From Firmicutes bacterium UBA2058 (GTDB lineage: Bacteria > Bacillota > Clostridia > Tissierellales > Sedimentibacteraceae), in contig DDAM01000041.1 in assembly GCA_002332905.1 (NCBI GenBank), positions 117,121 to 181,120 of the forward strand: a stretch of 64,000 nucleotides of DNA. The letters run 5' to 3'. The notes beneath the pieces were generated by a model. The model saw only the letters and a program-made list of their open reading frames with translations. It was not told where the DNA came from and did no database searches. Numbering within the stretch: the first letter of the stretch is position 1; each line of letters starts with the position of its first letter. The translations under genes were made by a program, and so were the position numbers. Of the stretch, positions 8,948 through 18,104 are shown in pieces.

Positions 8948-11071
8948 ATGAATTTAAAAGAAAAAATACTTGCGTTTATGGAAGATGAAAAATATAAACC
9001 GCTTAAATTTAAAGAGTTATGTGAAGTATTAGAAATAGAAAGCGATATGAGAAAGGAATTTTTGAAAATACTTAATGAGCTTGAGGATGAAGGTAAAATA
9101 ATATTCACTAGCTCAGAACGATATGGGACTCCAGAAAGAATGGGCTTAATTACTGGTGTTATTGAGGGTAATCCAAAAGGATATGGATTTTTAATACCAG
9201 ACAACAAGGATATGAAGGATATTTTTATATCACCTACAGATTTAAGCGGTGCAATGAATGGTGACAGAGTTATCGTTAAAAGTGATGGTAACTTTATAGA
9301 CAATAAAAGTCCAGAGGGAAAAGTAATAAGAATACTTGAAAGGGCTAATAAAACCGTCATAGGAACTTTTCAACAGAGTAAAAGCTTTGGATTTGTTGTG
9401 GCAGATGATAAAAAGCTTGGCTGTGATATATTTATATCTAAAAATGATTTTAACGGTGCAAGAAACAATCAAAAGGTTATAGTAAAAATCACGCAGTGGC
9501 CTGTTGGTAGAAGAAATGCAGAAGGTGAAATAATTGAAGTTATAGGAAATGATGAGGATACCAAGACTCATATTGATGCAGTTTTAATTAGGCATAAGGT
9601 TAGGCAGTACTTTACAGCTGAAGTAATAGCTCAGGCTAAAGGTATAGAGGTAGAAATACCAGAAAAAGAAATAGACAGAAGAAAAGATTTAAGACATTTG
9701 ACTATAATTACGATTGATGGAGAAGATGCAAAGGATTTAGATGATGCAGTATATGTAGAAAAACTAGAAAATAATCAATATAAACTGGGTGTACATATAG
9801 CTGATGTTACGCACTATGTGAAAGAAAATAGTAAAATAGATAAAGAAGCACTTAAAAGAGCAACAAGCATATATCTAGCCGATAGAGTTATACCAATGCT
9901 GCCAAAGGAGCTTTCCAATGGAGTGTGCAGCTTAAATCCTAATGAAGATAAATTGACTTTATCATGTGAAATGATAATTGATTTAAAGGGCAAGGTTGTT
10001 GATTATTTAATATACGAAAGCATTATAAGCTCTAAGTATAGGATGACTTATACAGATGTATCAAATATATTAGAAAATGATGATGAAGAGCTAAAAGAGA
10101 AATATAAAGAAATACTTCCAATGCTTAAAAATATGGAAGAGCTAAGCATCATACTTAGACAGAAAAGAGACCAAAGAGGCTGTATAGACTTTGACTTTGA
10201 TGAAACTAAGCTTAAGGTTGATGAAAGCGGAAAAGTTATTGATGTTACTAAATATGAAAGAAGAACATCCAATAAAATAATAGAAGAATTTATGCTTGCT
10301 GCCAATGAAACTATAGCAGAAAATTATTATTGGCTTAATATACCTTTTGTTTATCGTATTCATGAAGAGCCAGATGAAGAAAAAATAGCTGACTTCAGTA
10401 AATTTATATATAATTTTGGATACACTCTTAAAGGAAGTCAAGAAATACATCCTAGAGAGCTTCAACAGCTTTTATTAAAGGTGCAAGGTAAAAAGGAAGA
10501 AACAGTAATTAATACAATGATGCTTCGTTCTTTAAGAAAGGCTATATATTCTCATGAGTGTTCACCGCATTTTGGTTTAGCAGCTAACTATTATTGTCAC
10601 TTTACTTCACCAATTAGACGTTATCCGGATTTACAGATTCATAGAATTATAAAAGCGCAGATTAACAATAAAATTTCATTAACTGACAATGCTAATCTAT
10701 ATGAAAGATGTGCTGTAGTAGCAGAGCAATCTTCAAAGCAAGAAAGAATAGCAGATGAGGTTGAAAGAGATACAGATAAAATACGTATAGCAGAATTTAT
10801 GTCAGATAAAATTGGTGAAGAATATGAAGGTATTATATCCGGTGTAACAAGCTTTGGCATATTTGTAGAGCTGGATAACACTGTAGAAGGGCTAGTTCAT
10901 ATATCAAACATCGAGGACGATTATTACATTTATGACAATGATAATAAGGTACTAACTGGAAAAGTTACAGGCAACACCTTTAAAATCGGCGATGTAGTAA
11001 AGGTAAGACTAGAAAAAGTCAGCATAGCAAATGCTGAAATTGATTTTAGTATATTAGAAAAGATTAAATAA
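8948..11071 (+). CDS. rnr: Ribonuclease R
   Basis: 3'-5' exoribonuclease of the RNB (RNase II) family, 707 residues. Order: N-terminal winged-helix-like segment (1-65), cold-shock/OB domains (about 65-215), RNB catalytic domain with the Asp cluster DGEDAKDLDDAV near 257-268, then a C-terminal S1 domain beginning GEEYEGIISGVTSFGIFVEL near 625. RNase R degrades structured RNA and, with tmRNA/SmpB, non-stop mRNAs. smpB and ssrA lie about 5 kb away on the other strand rather than directly downstream. The ATG follows CGGAGG by 6 bases. Confidence 0.95.
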   Translation: MNLKEKILAFMEDEKYKPLKFKELCEVLEIESDMRKEFLKILNELEDEGKIIFTSSERYGTPERMGLITGVIEGNPKGYGFLIPDNKDMKDIFISPTDLSGAMNGDRVIVKSDGNFIDNKSPEGKVIRILERANKTVIGTFQQSKSFGFVVADDKKLGCDIFISKNDFNGARNNQKVIVKITQWPVGRRNAEGEIIEVIGNDEDTKTHIDAVLIRHKVRQYFTAEVIAQAKGIEVEIPEKEIDRRKDLRHLTIITIDGEDAKDLDDAVYVEKLENNQYKLGVHIADVTHYVKENSKIDKEALKRATSIYLADRVIPMLPKELSNGVCSLNPNEDKLTLSCEMIIDLKGKVVDYLIYESIISSKYRMTYTDVSNILENDDEELKEKYKEILPMLKNMEELSIILRQKRDQRGCIDFDFDETKLKVDESGKVIDVTKYERRTSNKIIEEFMLAANETIAENYYWLNIPFVYRIHEEPDEEKIADFSKFIYNFGYTLKGSQEIHPRELQQLLLKVQGKKEETVINTMMLRSLRKAIYSHECSPHFGLAANYYCHFTSPIRRYPDLQIHRIIKAQINNKISLTDNANLYERCAVVAEQSSKQERIADEVERDTDKIRIAEFMSDKIGEEYEGIISGVTSFGIFVELDNTVEGLVHISNIEDDYYIYDNDNKVLTGKVTGNTFKIGDVVKVRLEKVSIANAEIDFSILEKIK

Positions 11072-11127
11072 ATTAATGACAACTGTACTACTGTTTAGAT
11101 ATTAATAAAAGAACATAAGACGTTTTT

Positions 11128-11272
11128 TATAGAGAATTTACTAAATTTAATGATTTTACTAATGCAAGTATTTCAGGAGTAGCTGGAATTACCCATATAT
11201 TACTCGGAGTAGGTGTAATACAAATATTGTTTTTAATAAAAAGTCAGATAAAAAAAGAATCATCAATTGCAT
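11128..11272 (+). pseudogene. Possible remnant of a small membrane protein
   Basis: In the 355-bp gap after rnr, one frame is open for ~45 codons with no start codon. It ends in a hydrophobic stretch (AGITHILLGVGVIQILFLI) followed by KSQIKKESSIA. This looks like the C-terminal membrane helix of a lost gene. I do not recognise the family. The rest of the gap is a terminator and A+T-rich DNA. Confidence 0.35.
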
Positions 11273-11283
11273 AAATAAGAAAT

Positions 11284-11320
11284 AAAAAGACCAATGAATT
11301 TTGTTCCTTGGTCTTTTTAA
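11284..11320. terminator. Terminator between rnr and VWA gene
   Basis: AAAAAGACCA / TTGGTCTTTTT hairpin with T-run. The symmetrical A and T flanks fit use from both sides between convergent genes. Confidence 0.8.
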
Positions 11321-11426
11321 TTGCAATGGTAATTTTTGTAACTTGTCTATAAGTTATAAGTTTAACAAAAACTAATGATATTATTAACTGTTAACTGCTA
11401 ATTAACTAAACATCAAAAGGGTAGCT

Positions 11427-12800
11427 CTATAGAATTGGTTGTTGGCTATTCATAGAATATCCATCAGTTTTAAGGTCATTTATATCTAATTCACTATTTT
11501 TTACTATAACACTGCTAAGTTTTTTTACTGCTCCATAAGGTTCATGTAATGAAAGCTTATCTCCTCTTCCGGAAATAACCCATAAAATTTTATAACCAAT
11601 AGGTATTAACTTTAAGCGCTCTTCTCCTTTACCATCAGTAAAATATATAAGTAAATTAATTTTTTTACCATTTGCGTATTCAAAAACTGGAGTAAATTTA
11701 GTTCCTCCACCAACTGAAATTCTATCTTTTATGTCATTAATAGTTTTAACTTTATACACACGCTTAATTTCATTATCACACTCAATAATTGTGATTTCAT
11801 GGTTATTATTTTTTACAATATTAAGCACTTCCTTTATGGCTTGCTTAAATTCTTCATTACTTATACTGCCACTTATATCTATAGCAACTGCTATTTCAGG
11901 TTTATGCCTCCTTAGTTCGCCTCTAAGGTCTAGTCTATTAGGTTGTCTTCTGTTTCTTCTAGTTGTGGTTTTCTTTTTATTACTTTCGACTGTTCCCAAT
12001 AACTTTTTTAGATATAAATTCCAAGGAAGTTCACCATTTTTATTTTCAATTGAAGATATTATACCTTCCAAATAGTCAGGAATTTTACCCTTTTGTGATT
12101 CACTAATAAATTTCTTTGTAAATTCTACAAGAGTATTTTCATCTATATCATTCGAATACTTCCACATGTCATGAGTTTTTTCTGGATCGTATTCGGTTTC
12201 TATGTTTTGAAAATCATCATTTTCAAATTCTTCGTCATCTTCATTTTCCTCAAGTAGATCTAACTCTATTTGAATTTTTTCTAAATAATACTCAAATGTT
12301 TCATACGGCTTAAGTTTTAAAGAATAGTTTATATTTACCCATTCTAGTGTAGTAGAGTATTCTGGCAAATAATTTAGATATTGATTTACAACTATATCCA
12401 TTGCCATATTAACTGCAAGTTTCTTATATCTACCATTTAATTCTTTAGCTCTTACTAAATGCAAAGACACTATATGAAGAATTTCATGCTTTATAGTTGT
12501 TTCCATTTGTTTTATGTTTAATTTTAAAAAAATTGCAGGATTAAAATATATAATATATTTAGCACCTTTAAAACTTATAGAACTGGGACTGCTTATATCA
12601 AACTTTATTTCCCTTGACATATTAAACAAAAAATATCCATAGAAATTATCCTTATCTTCAATTAGACTTAAATTAATTTTACTTACAAAATTAAAAAACT
12701 CATTCTTAAAATCCTGCGGTACAACTCCATCGAATTTTTCCATAATCTTATTTGCTTTTTCATAAAGCTCTTTTGCTTGTGTCTCAATATGACTGCTCAT
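11427..12800 (-). CDS. VWA-domain putative metallopeptidase (DUF2201-like)
   Basis: Protein of 457 residues. The N-terminal half carries a zinc-peptidase-like motif KHEILHIVSLH (HExxH) near residue 105. An acidic linker follows (EENEDDEEFENDD, near 185), then a basic KKKTTTRRNRRQ stretch, then a C-terminal von Willebrand A domain with the metal-ion site VAIDISGSIS near 305. This is the VWA partner of a MoxR-type AAA ATPase, encoded directly upstream in the same operon; MoxR/VWA pairs are known to remodel or activate partner proteins. The ATG at 12800 follows AAGGTG; a GTG 9 bases earlier sits inside that site and is less likely. The stop of the AAA gene is next to this start, suggesting coupling. 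The client protein is unknown. Confidence 0.75.
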   Translation of the reverse strand: MSSHIETQAKELYEKANKIMEKFDGVVPQDFKNEFFNFVSKINLSLIEDKDNFYGYFLFNMSREIKFDISSPSSISFKGAKYIIYFNPAIFLKLNIKQMETTIKHEILHIVSLHLVRAKELNGRYKKLAVNMAMDIVVNQYLNYLPEYSTTLEWVNINYSLKLKPYETFEYYLEKIQIELDLLEENEDDEEFENDDFQNIETEYDPEKTHDMWKYSNDIDENTLVEFTKKFISESQKGKIPDYLEGIISSIENKNGELPWNLYLKKLLGTVESNKKKTTTRRNRRQPNRLDLRGELRRHKPEIAVAIDISGSISNEEFKQAIKEVLNIVKNNNHEITIIECDNEIKRVYKVKTINDIKDRISVGGGTKFTPVFEYANGKKINLLIYFTDGKGEERLKLIPIGYKILWVISGRGDKLSLHEPYGAVKKLSSVIVKNSELDINDLKTDGYSMNSQQPIL

Positions 12801-12805
12801 GATAA

Positions 12806-13933
12806 TCACCTTATTAAGTTGTAAGATTGAAAATATAATTCTATAAATTCTTCGTTTTCTATAGCTTTATCATACACTTTAACATAATTATTTTTAATGT
12901 CTTTCATAATTCCTATCATTAAATCAACTGGATATACTTTCAAAAAACTTATTAGTCTACCAATATTATTATTTGACTCATTATTATCTCTTTTCATATT
13001 CATTTCTAAGATTTTTAAGATATTAATTGCCGATATATATAATCTTGTATGACTTTCATTTTTTACTTTTTCTAATATAGTTTCATCAAGAACATCACCT
13101 GAAAATACATCTTCATAAGATATTAGCGGTCTATAATCAGATTCAACAAAATTTATAAATTCTTCTGCGATAACCCTTCCCACATTTCCTTTTACTACGT
13201 TTAAAAACACATCTCTAGGTATTACATCCTTTTTTTCTTTATAAATTCTATAACTCTTAGAAATTCTTTCGTAGCTTCTTGGAGTAGCTTTTATATCTCC
13301 TTCATTTTCTGAAAGCAAATATTCAGGGAATGTTGAAATAAACTCTATAATCTTTTGTTCAAGCTCCACATCTACAGCCCATTTTAACCACTGTACATAA
13401 TCTGGCTCCATATTTAACCATACAAATCTATTTTCTTGAGCTGCATCCATATCAACAACTTGATAATCAAAATCCGAACCATATTTACTTGATGGATTCA
13501 TAGCTGCTATAATTTTCACACTTTCATGTAATCTATATCCATTTATTTCTCGATTTAATATTAAATTCATAAGTTCCTGCTGTACTGTGTGCTCACAACG
13601 ATTTATTTCATCTATAAATAGAAGAACTGTTTTACCTTTAGATATTTCTTTATCAATTTCTCTTAATTTATTATGTACAGCATATACTGTAGTTTTCTTC
13701 TCTATCTCTTTTCCGTTATTATCAACACTTAAATAAGATTCTACAATTGGAAGACCACCAATTTCACCTTCTTTGAGAAGATTTCCATCAATGACAACAA
13801 GACTCCAATCATTGTCTTTTGCAAGCTTACTTGCTAAAGCAGTTTTTCCAATTCCACTTTCACCGACTACTAATGGTACTTCTTTAGTAGACAAAACTAA
13901 CTCAATACTTTTTAATGTATCTATAAAATTCAT
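12806..13933 (-). CDS. MoxR-type AAA+ ATPase
   Basis: AAA+ ATPase of 375 residues with Walker A GESGIGKTA near 24-32 and Walker B VLLFIDEINR near 103-112. Sensor regions are recognisable (IIAAMNPSSKYG near 143). The family acts as a ring chaperone together with VWA-domain proteins, and the next gene encodes exactly such a protein, a few bases away. It is the middle gene of a three-gene minus-strand operon. Function and client are inferred only. Confidence 0.8.
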   Translation of the reverse strand: MNFIDTLKSIELVLSTKEVPLVVGESGIGKTALASKLAKDNDWSLVVIDGNLLKEGEIGGLPIVESYLSVDNNGKEIEKKTTVYAVHNKLREIDKEISKGKTVLLFIDEINRCEHTVQQELMNLILNREINGYRLHESVKIIAAMNPSSKYGSDFDYQVVDMDAAQENRFVWLNMEPDYVQWLKWAVDVELEQKIIEFISTFPEYLLSENEGDIKATPRSYERISKSYRIYKEKKDVIPRDVFLNVVKGNVGRVIAEEFINFVESDYRPLISYEDVFSGDVLDETILEKVKNESHTRLYISAINILKILEMNMKRDNNESNNNIGRLISFLKVYPVDLMIGIMKDIKNNYVKVYDKAIENEEFIELYFQSYNLIR

Positions 13934-13945
13934 TTTTTAATTCTC

Positions 13946-14749
13946 CTACATTATCTTTAATTTTTCATCTACAGCTATTTTTTTTGACTTCTTACTTCCA
14001 TAATTATAAATGAATTTTATCTTGTCCATTTTAATAACATCACTATTTATATCTATAATGTTACAATTTAAAAAATCCCTTATATATTTTTCATCAACAT
14101 TTTCTTTTGATATAACTTCTTTTAAAGCTTCTTCAAGTTCATCTCTAGATATTTCTACAATGCAATGTTTAATAACTAGGATATTTACCTTTAAGAATTC
14201 TAAAAATTTATTTTTATCTAAATCATTTATATATCTAATAGCTGAATCATTATTCTTAATTGCTATGAGTTGTGTGCTATGACAAGGTGAGCTTATATAT
14301 CTTAATGCATCATAACTCATATTTACAGCCTCATTTTGAACACTCTCATAGGGTTTTTTTATATATTTTATAGAATCATAATTTTTTCTTACAGATAGTA
14401 ATTGTATCTCCTCACTGGGATTTTCAACATATTTAATAGCCCAACCAGATTGATTTATAGCAGATTTTATAACCTTGTCAGTTGGGTTATTTATATAATT
14501 TAAATTTGTCCATCCAGCATCTATAGCTTTTATCATCATATCTTCAGTTGGATTTTTAATATACTGTATTGCCATAGCATTATTAGCAAAAGCTAATTCT
14601 TCCATCTCTCTTGTTGGATTTTTTATGCTTCTTAATAATAATCCATTTTTTTTAACAGCCAATAGTTTCATTTCATCTGTAGGGTTATCTATATTTTCAA
14701 TAATATAAGGATTAATATTTATATTTTCAATGATTTTAGATTCCTCCAT
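13946..14749 (-). CDS. Repeat protein of ~23-residue units (DUF4116-like), MoxR/VWA operon
   Basis: Protein of 267 residues built of about seven tandem ~23-residue helical units, recognisable by recurring YI-NPT-E and K-N-A-I patterns (AIQYIKNPTED, LNYINNPTD, AIKYVENPSEE, SIKYIKKPYES, ALRYISSP). It resembles leucine-rich-variant or DUF4116-type alpha solenoids. No catalytic motif, signal or membrane segment is seen. As first gene of the operon with MoxR and VWA proteins it could be the substrate-recognition or client component; this is inference. The start ATG follows GGAGGAC by 4-5 bases. Confidence 0.65.
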   Translation of the reverse strand: MEESKIIENININPYIIENIDNPTDEMKLLAVKKNGLLLRSIKNPTREMEELAFANNAMAIQYIKNPTEDMMIKAIDAGWTNLNYINNPTDKVIKSAINQSGWAIKYVENPSEEIQLLSVRKNYDSIKYIKKPYESVQNEAVNMSYDALRYISSPCHSTQLIAIKNNDSAIRYINDLDKNKFLEFLKVNILVIKHCIVEISRDELEEALKEVISKENVDEKYIRDFLNCNIIDINSDVIKMDKIKFIYNYGSKKSKKIAVDEKLKIM

Positions 14750-14951
14750 AATGTCCTCCTTACTAATTATCTTATCTGAATTTTTAATTTTTATTTCTTA
14801 TTATATATAATGTACTGTGAAAACAAATTTAAACTAAGATAATGAAATATTTTTCTTAAACTGTTCCAATATAATCATATACCCATAAACCTAAATATAA
14901 ATCAAATTAATGAAATAATTCCTCTGATGTAGGAGGGTTACTTCATTACGA

Positions 14952-14986
14952 TAAAAAAAGTTCATCAAAGGACGAACTTTTTTTAT
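14952..14986 (-). terminator. Terminator downstream of the HExxH gene
   Basis: AAAAAAAGTTC-A-TC / GA-C-GAACTTTTTTT hairpin with A/T runs on both sides, just after the minus-strand gene ending at 15009. The 259-bp gap 14750-15008 otherwise holds A+T-rich promoter-like DNA for the repeat-protein operon. Confidence 0.8.
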
Positions 14987-15008
14987 TGCAAACTATAATT
15001 ACTATATT

Positions 15009-15980
15009 TCATTGTCTATTGACTGTTTTTACGAAGCTAATAAAAAAATCGTTCATTGATTGCTCAGGTTTTCTTTTGTTATTTAAGAGATATTCAAAAA
15101 ACAATGGTGATAAAACATGTGAGCCACCATCGTGTTTCTTGAAATATTCATACGGCTCTTTCTCTACACCTAATATATATGTAATATAAGTTCCGAGCGC
15201 TTCTACTATGTGCTCCTCAATGAAACCTGGCATTTCTGAGTAACCAGATAATGGATTCTGTTCATTGAATGCTTTAATTACAAAATTCTTTTTTGCTAAT
15301 ATATCAACATACTCCTTTATGTCACTATAGACATATGGAGGATGAAAAACTTCATGTGTTATATTTGCAAGAATAGTCTCCTGATTATATACAACATCTG
15401 TAAGTAAGGTATTTCCACACAATTTTATTCCATGCGGATTTGCAAAAGAACATATATAAACATCCATTTCTTCACCACTAAAGTCTTTAAATTCTCCAAT
15501 AAGAGTTTCAAGATTATATTGAGAGAGATAAGGTTCCAATTCTGATATCTTATTCTGGATTATTGGAAGTTTTACTGTATTCCAATACTCTCGAAAGCCG
15601 TTATTCTCCAACTCATAAATTAGCGGTATAATTGTATCTGAAAAACGAGCAAAAATTTCATCATACTCATTTTCATTGAAGTGATATGGCGTTTTGGAAA
15701 TACCATCTTCAATTTCGGACCTAGCTTGCAGCAAATTATATATATTCATATCTGAAAATGACGGAACAGCGGATATTAATAACGTGAAAGTTGGAGCAAA
15801 TATAGGGGAATTATTCCATTTTACTAATTTTTTTATTTTTTCCTTAATATCATGACTAAATAACGGATAAAAAGAATCGTATGCCTGCTTATGCCTACTA
15901 ACATAATAATCATCAGAAGATAATGCATTTAGAAAACATAATATGTCGAGATTATAACTTATTTTACAATTAATTTTCAT
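15009..15980 (-). CDS. Putative zinc metalloprotease (HExxH), unknown family
   Basis: Soluble protein of 323 residues with ITHEVFHPP near 205-213, an HExxH zinc motif. A Glu-rich helix about 40 residues later (FIEEHIVEALGTYI) could give the third ligand, as in gluzincins. No signal peptide or membrane segment. Single gene with a downstream terminator. I do not recognise a named family. Its substrate is unknown; it might be an intracellular peptidase. The start follows GGAGGTTC by about 6 bases. Confidence 0.6.
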   Translation of the reverse strand: MKINCKISYNLDILCFLNALSSDDYYVSRHKQAYDSFYPLFSHDIKEKIKKLVKWNNSPIFAPTFTLLISAVPSFSDMNIYNLLQARSEIEDGISKTPYHFNENEYDEIFARFSDTIIPLIYELENNGFREYWNTVKLPIIQNKISELEPYLSQYNLETLIGEFKDFSGEEMDVYICSFANPHGIKLCGNTLLTDVVYNQETILANITHEVFHPPYVYSDIKEYVDILAKKNFVIKAFNEQNPLSGYSEMPGFIEEHIVEALGTYITYILGVEKEPYEYFKKHDGGSHVLSPLFFEYLLNNKRKPEQSMNDFFISFVKTVNRQ

Positions 15981-16092
15981 ATTAGAACCTCCACTTTACT
16001 ATTCATATAAACAAAATGTCTTGAATAAATTTTACCATATAAATTAAAAGAAGCCAATTACAAAAGTAATTGACTTCTTCCGATAAAAATTT

Positions 16093-16448
16093 TGGTGGAG
16101 CCGAGGGGAGTTGAACCCCTGTCCGAAAATATTTCCATAAGACTTTCTCCGAGTGCAGTCGATAATTTTTTATTCGCTTCATGCATCGCCTATCGACAGG
16201 CTATACAATCAGCTATCCCCAATTATACTATATTAAGTCGGAGAACCCTTAATACAGTGCCCTGCTTTAAATGATGCCCCAGTTTAGACTGCAGGTCGTC
16301 TAAGTGGGACAAGCAAGCTGACTAAGCAGCGAATGCTAAATTATTATTTTCTTTTGCGTTTATATTTAGTTGCCACTTTTATCGTTGTTTGGCGACAACG
16401 ACTCGCTTATCTTACTTCTATACCCCCGTCGAAACCAAGTACGGCCCC
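16093..16448 (-). ncRNA. ssrA: Transfer-messenger RNA (tmRNA)
   Basis: Read on the minus strand, the RNA starts GGGGCCG at 16448 and ends CGGCTCCACCA at 16093, forming a 7-bp acceptor stem with an encoded CCA. A GGTTCAACTCCCC T-arm sits just before the 3' end, and TTGGTTTCGACGGGG near the 5' end is typical of tmRNA. The tag frame reads AKENNNLAFAA then TAG (about 16321-16360), ending in the hydrophobic AA degron that ClpXP recognises. It rescues stalled ribosomes together with SmpB. Its 5' end is 4 bases after the smpB stop, so the two are probably cotranscribed and processed. Confidence 0.97.
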
Positions 16449-16452
16449 TTAA

Positions 16453-16902
16453 TTAATCTTCGCGTCTTAGTATACGTCTATCAGCATCTTTTTTAGCTAT
16501 ATCTTGTCTCTTGTCGTAATTTTTCTTACCTTTAGCTACTGATAATTCAACCTTTACAAGACCGTTTTTTAAATAAACGCTTAGTGGAATTAAGGAGTAT
16601 CCTTTTAGTGTAACCAAGCCAATTAGCTTTCTTATTTCTCTTTTGTTTAATAAAAGCTTTCTAGGTCTTAGGGGATCCACATTAAATATGTTTCCTTTTT
16701 CATATGGGCTAATGTGCATATTGTAGACATAAACTTCGCCGTCTTTAATTCCGGCGTAGCTATCCTTAATATTGAGCTTTCCTTGTCTAATAGATTTAAC
16801 TTCAGTACCTACTAAAACAATACCTGTCTCATATTTGTCCTCAATAAAATATTCAAATGTTGCTTTTCTATTTTTAGCTAATGATTTAATATTATCAACC
16901 AT
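16453..16902 (-). CDS. smpB: SsrA-binding protein SmpB
   Basis: Basic RNA-binding protein of 149 residues that carries tmRNA to stalled ribosomes. Motifs: NRKATFEYFIEDKYETGIVL at the N-terminus, GTEVKSIRQGK near 33, DSYAGIKDGEVYVYNMHISPY near 48, and a Lys-rich C-terminal tail (KGKKNYDKRQDIAKKDADRR). The ATG at 16902 gives the usual family start (MVDNIKSLAKNRKA) and has GAGGGG 12 bases upstream. An ATG at 16935 would add 11 residues but has no ribosome binding site. Confidence 0.95.
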   Translation of the reverse strand: MVDNIKSLAKNRKATFEYFIEDKYETGIVLVGTEVKSIRQGKLNIKDSYAGIKDGEVYVYNMHISPYEKGNIFNVDPLRPRKLLLNKREIRKLIGLVTLKGYSLIPLSVYLKNGLVKVELSVAKGKKNYDKRQDIAKKDADRRILRRED

Positions 16903-17092
16903 CTGAATTGTCCGCCCCTCTAAAATGTCTTTCATAACAAGACATATGAAAATTAGTTACAATGATATTATACACATTTTTTATAGTTTTTAAATTACAA
17001 AATAAATACAAAAACAGACAAATTTTAGAAATATCAAATAGAAATGAATTATCCCCTAAAACAAAAGCTTAAATCATATAAAATATATAATT

Positions 17093-17848
17093 TCATTTAC
17101 AGTAAATTAACACAGCATCACGTAAAAATTTTGCACAACCTAAAGCTATTTTGTCATAATAATCTGCGAAACGTGGGTCATCTACATACATTTGAGTAAC
17201 ACCTATATGTGCCTCTTTGCTGTAGCTATCCCAAAAATAACACAGCCATTTTTTATGCAATTCACAAGCCTTTTGTGCCAGTTCTCCTGAGGGGTCACCT
17301 TGTTCAAATGCGGCTTTTAGTATATTGTTAAGCTCAAGACTCAACGCTTCAACCTGTGCGTATTGTTCACTAGTTATTCCTTTGACTTTAGCATTAGAAC
17401 GGTCAACAACATCATCACCGTATTTCTTTCTAACCTCTTCTCCATACTTTTCTTCGTTATCATCAATTAGTTTTTCAATAAATCCATCAAATTTTTCTTT
17501 ATCACTCATAATAATTTCTCCTTTCTCTGCCATAATGCTTTTTTCAACATTGGCAATTAATAAATCTAGCTGCTTACGCTTCGCGAGCAGTGAAGCTAAA
17601 TGGTCTTGAAGTGCTGCCATAGAGTTAAAATCTTTGGATAGCATAATATTTTTGATTTCGTCTAATGGCATACCAAGTTCACGGTAAAAAAGGATTTGCT
17701 GTAGTCTATTGACTTCTTTTTGGCCATAAATTCTATATCCATTAGAACTTAAACGAACTGGAGAAAGTAAGCCTAATTCATCATAATAACGCAGTGTTCG
17801 CGTACTGATTCCGGCTAATTTTGCTAATTTATTGATTGTGTATTCCAT
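17093..17848 (-). CDS. MerR-family regulator with TipAS-type ligand domain
   Basis: Regulator of 251 residues. Residues 1-70 are a MerR winged helix-turn-helix (TINKLAKLAGISTRTLRYYDE, SNGYRIYG), 75-110 the dimerisation coiled coil, and ~120-250 a TipAS-like helical domain, which in TipA binds antibiotics or other hydrophobic ligands. The MerR signature is also in the DNA: its promoter has a 19-bp spacer containing a perfect inverted repeat (17869-17899), so autoregulation is likely. ATG follows AGGTGATG. The uracil-permease-like gene is divergent, so it could also be a target. Confidence 0.85.
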   Translation of the reverse strand: MEYTINKLAKLAGISTRTLRYYDELGLLSPVRLSSNGYRIYGQKEVNRLQQILFYRELGMPLDEIKNIMLSKDFNSMAALQDHLASLLAKRKQLDLLIANVEKSIMAEKGEIIMSDKEKFDGFIEKLIDDNEEKYGEEVRKKYGDDVVDRSNAKVKGITSEQYAQVEALSLELNNILKAAFEQGDPSGELAQKACELHKKWLCYFWDSYSKEAHIGVTQMYVDDPRFADYYDKIALGCAKFLRDAVLIYCK

Positions 17849-17868
17849 TTCATCACCTCATATAAATT

Positions 17869-17899
17869 ATTATAAACTATAACGTAACGTTAATGTCAA
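17869..17899 (-). promoter_or_regulatory. MerR-type promoter/operator
   Basis: On the minus strand: TTGACA (17899-17894), a 19-bp spacer, TATAAT (17874-17869). Inside the spacer is the perfect palindrome TAACGT-A-ACGTTA (17880-17892). A 19-bp spacer with a central dyad is the classic promoter activated by MerR-family DNA untwisting. Confidence 0.85.
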
Positions 17900-17943
17900 T
17901 AGGTTTTTATAAGAATAAAATGTAATATTTTAACAAAAAAATA

Positions 17944-17972
17944 TTGTACTATAATGTCGCATATGATATAAT
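17944..17972 (+). promoter_or_regulatory. Promoter of the xanthine/uracil permease-like gene
   Basis: TTGTAC, 17-bp spacer, TATAAT with an extended TGA just before the -10 box. The leader to 18105 also contains TGCCCTG / CAGGGCA (about 18032-18062), a weak hairpin of unclear role. Confidence 0.5.
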
Positions 17973-18104
17973 TCTGCTGATAAAAAATAATTATGTATTT
18001 TTTTGTTTTAAATTAAAATTATAAAAGTTATATGCCCTGTTTTTGTAAATAAAATCAGGGCAAAATACTGTAATGGTAGACAAAGAAATATATAAAAGGA
18101 AAGG

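Noticed and set aside
8929..9571. Minus-strand frames inside rnr
   Set aside because: Ser/Leu/Ile-rich antisense shadows of the RNase R gene, without starts or motifs.
16092..16274. 60-codon plus-strand frame starting MVEPRGVEPLSEN
   Set aside because: It lies antisense to tmRNA; this is a well-known false protein produced by translating the complement of ssrA.
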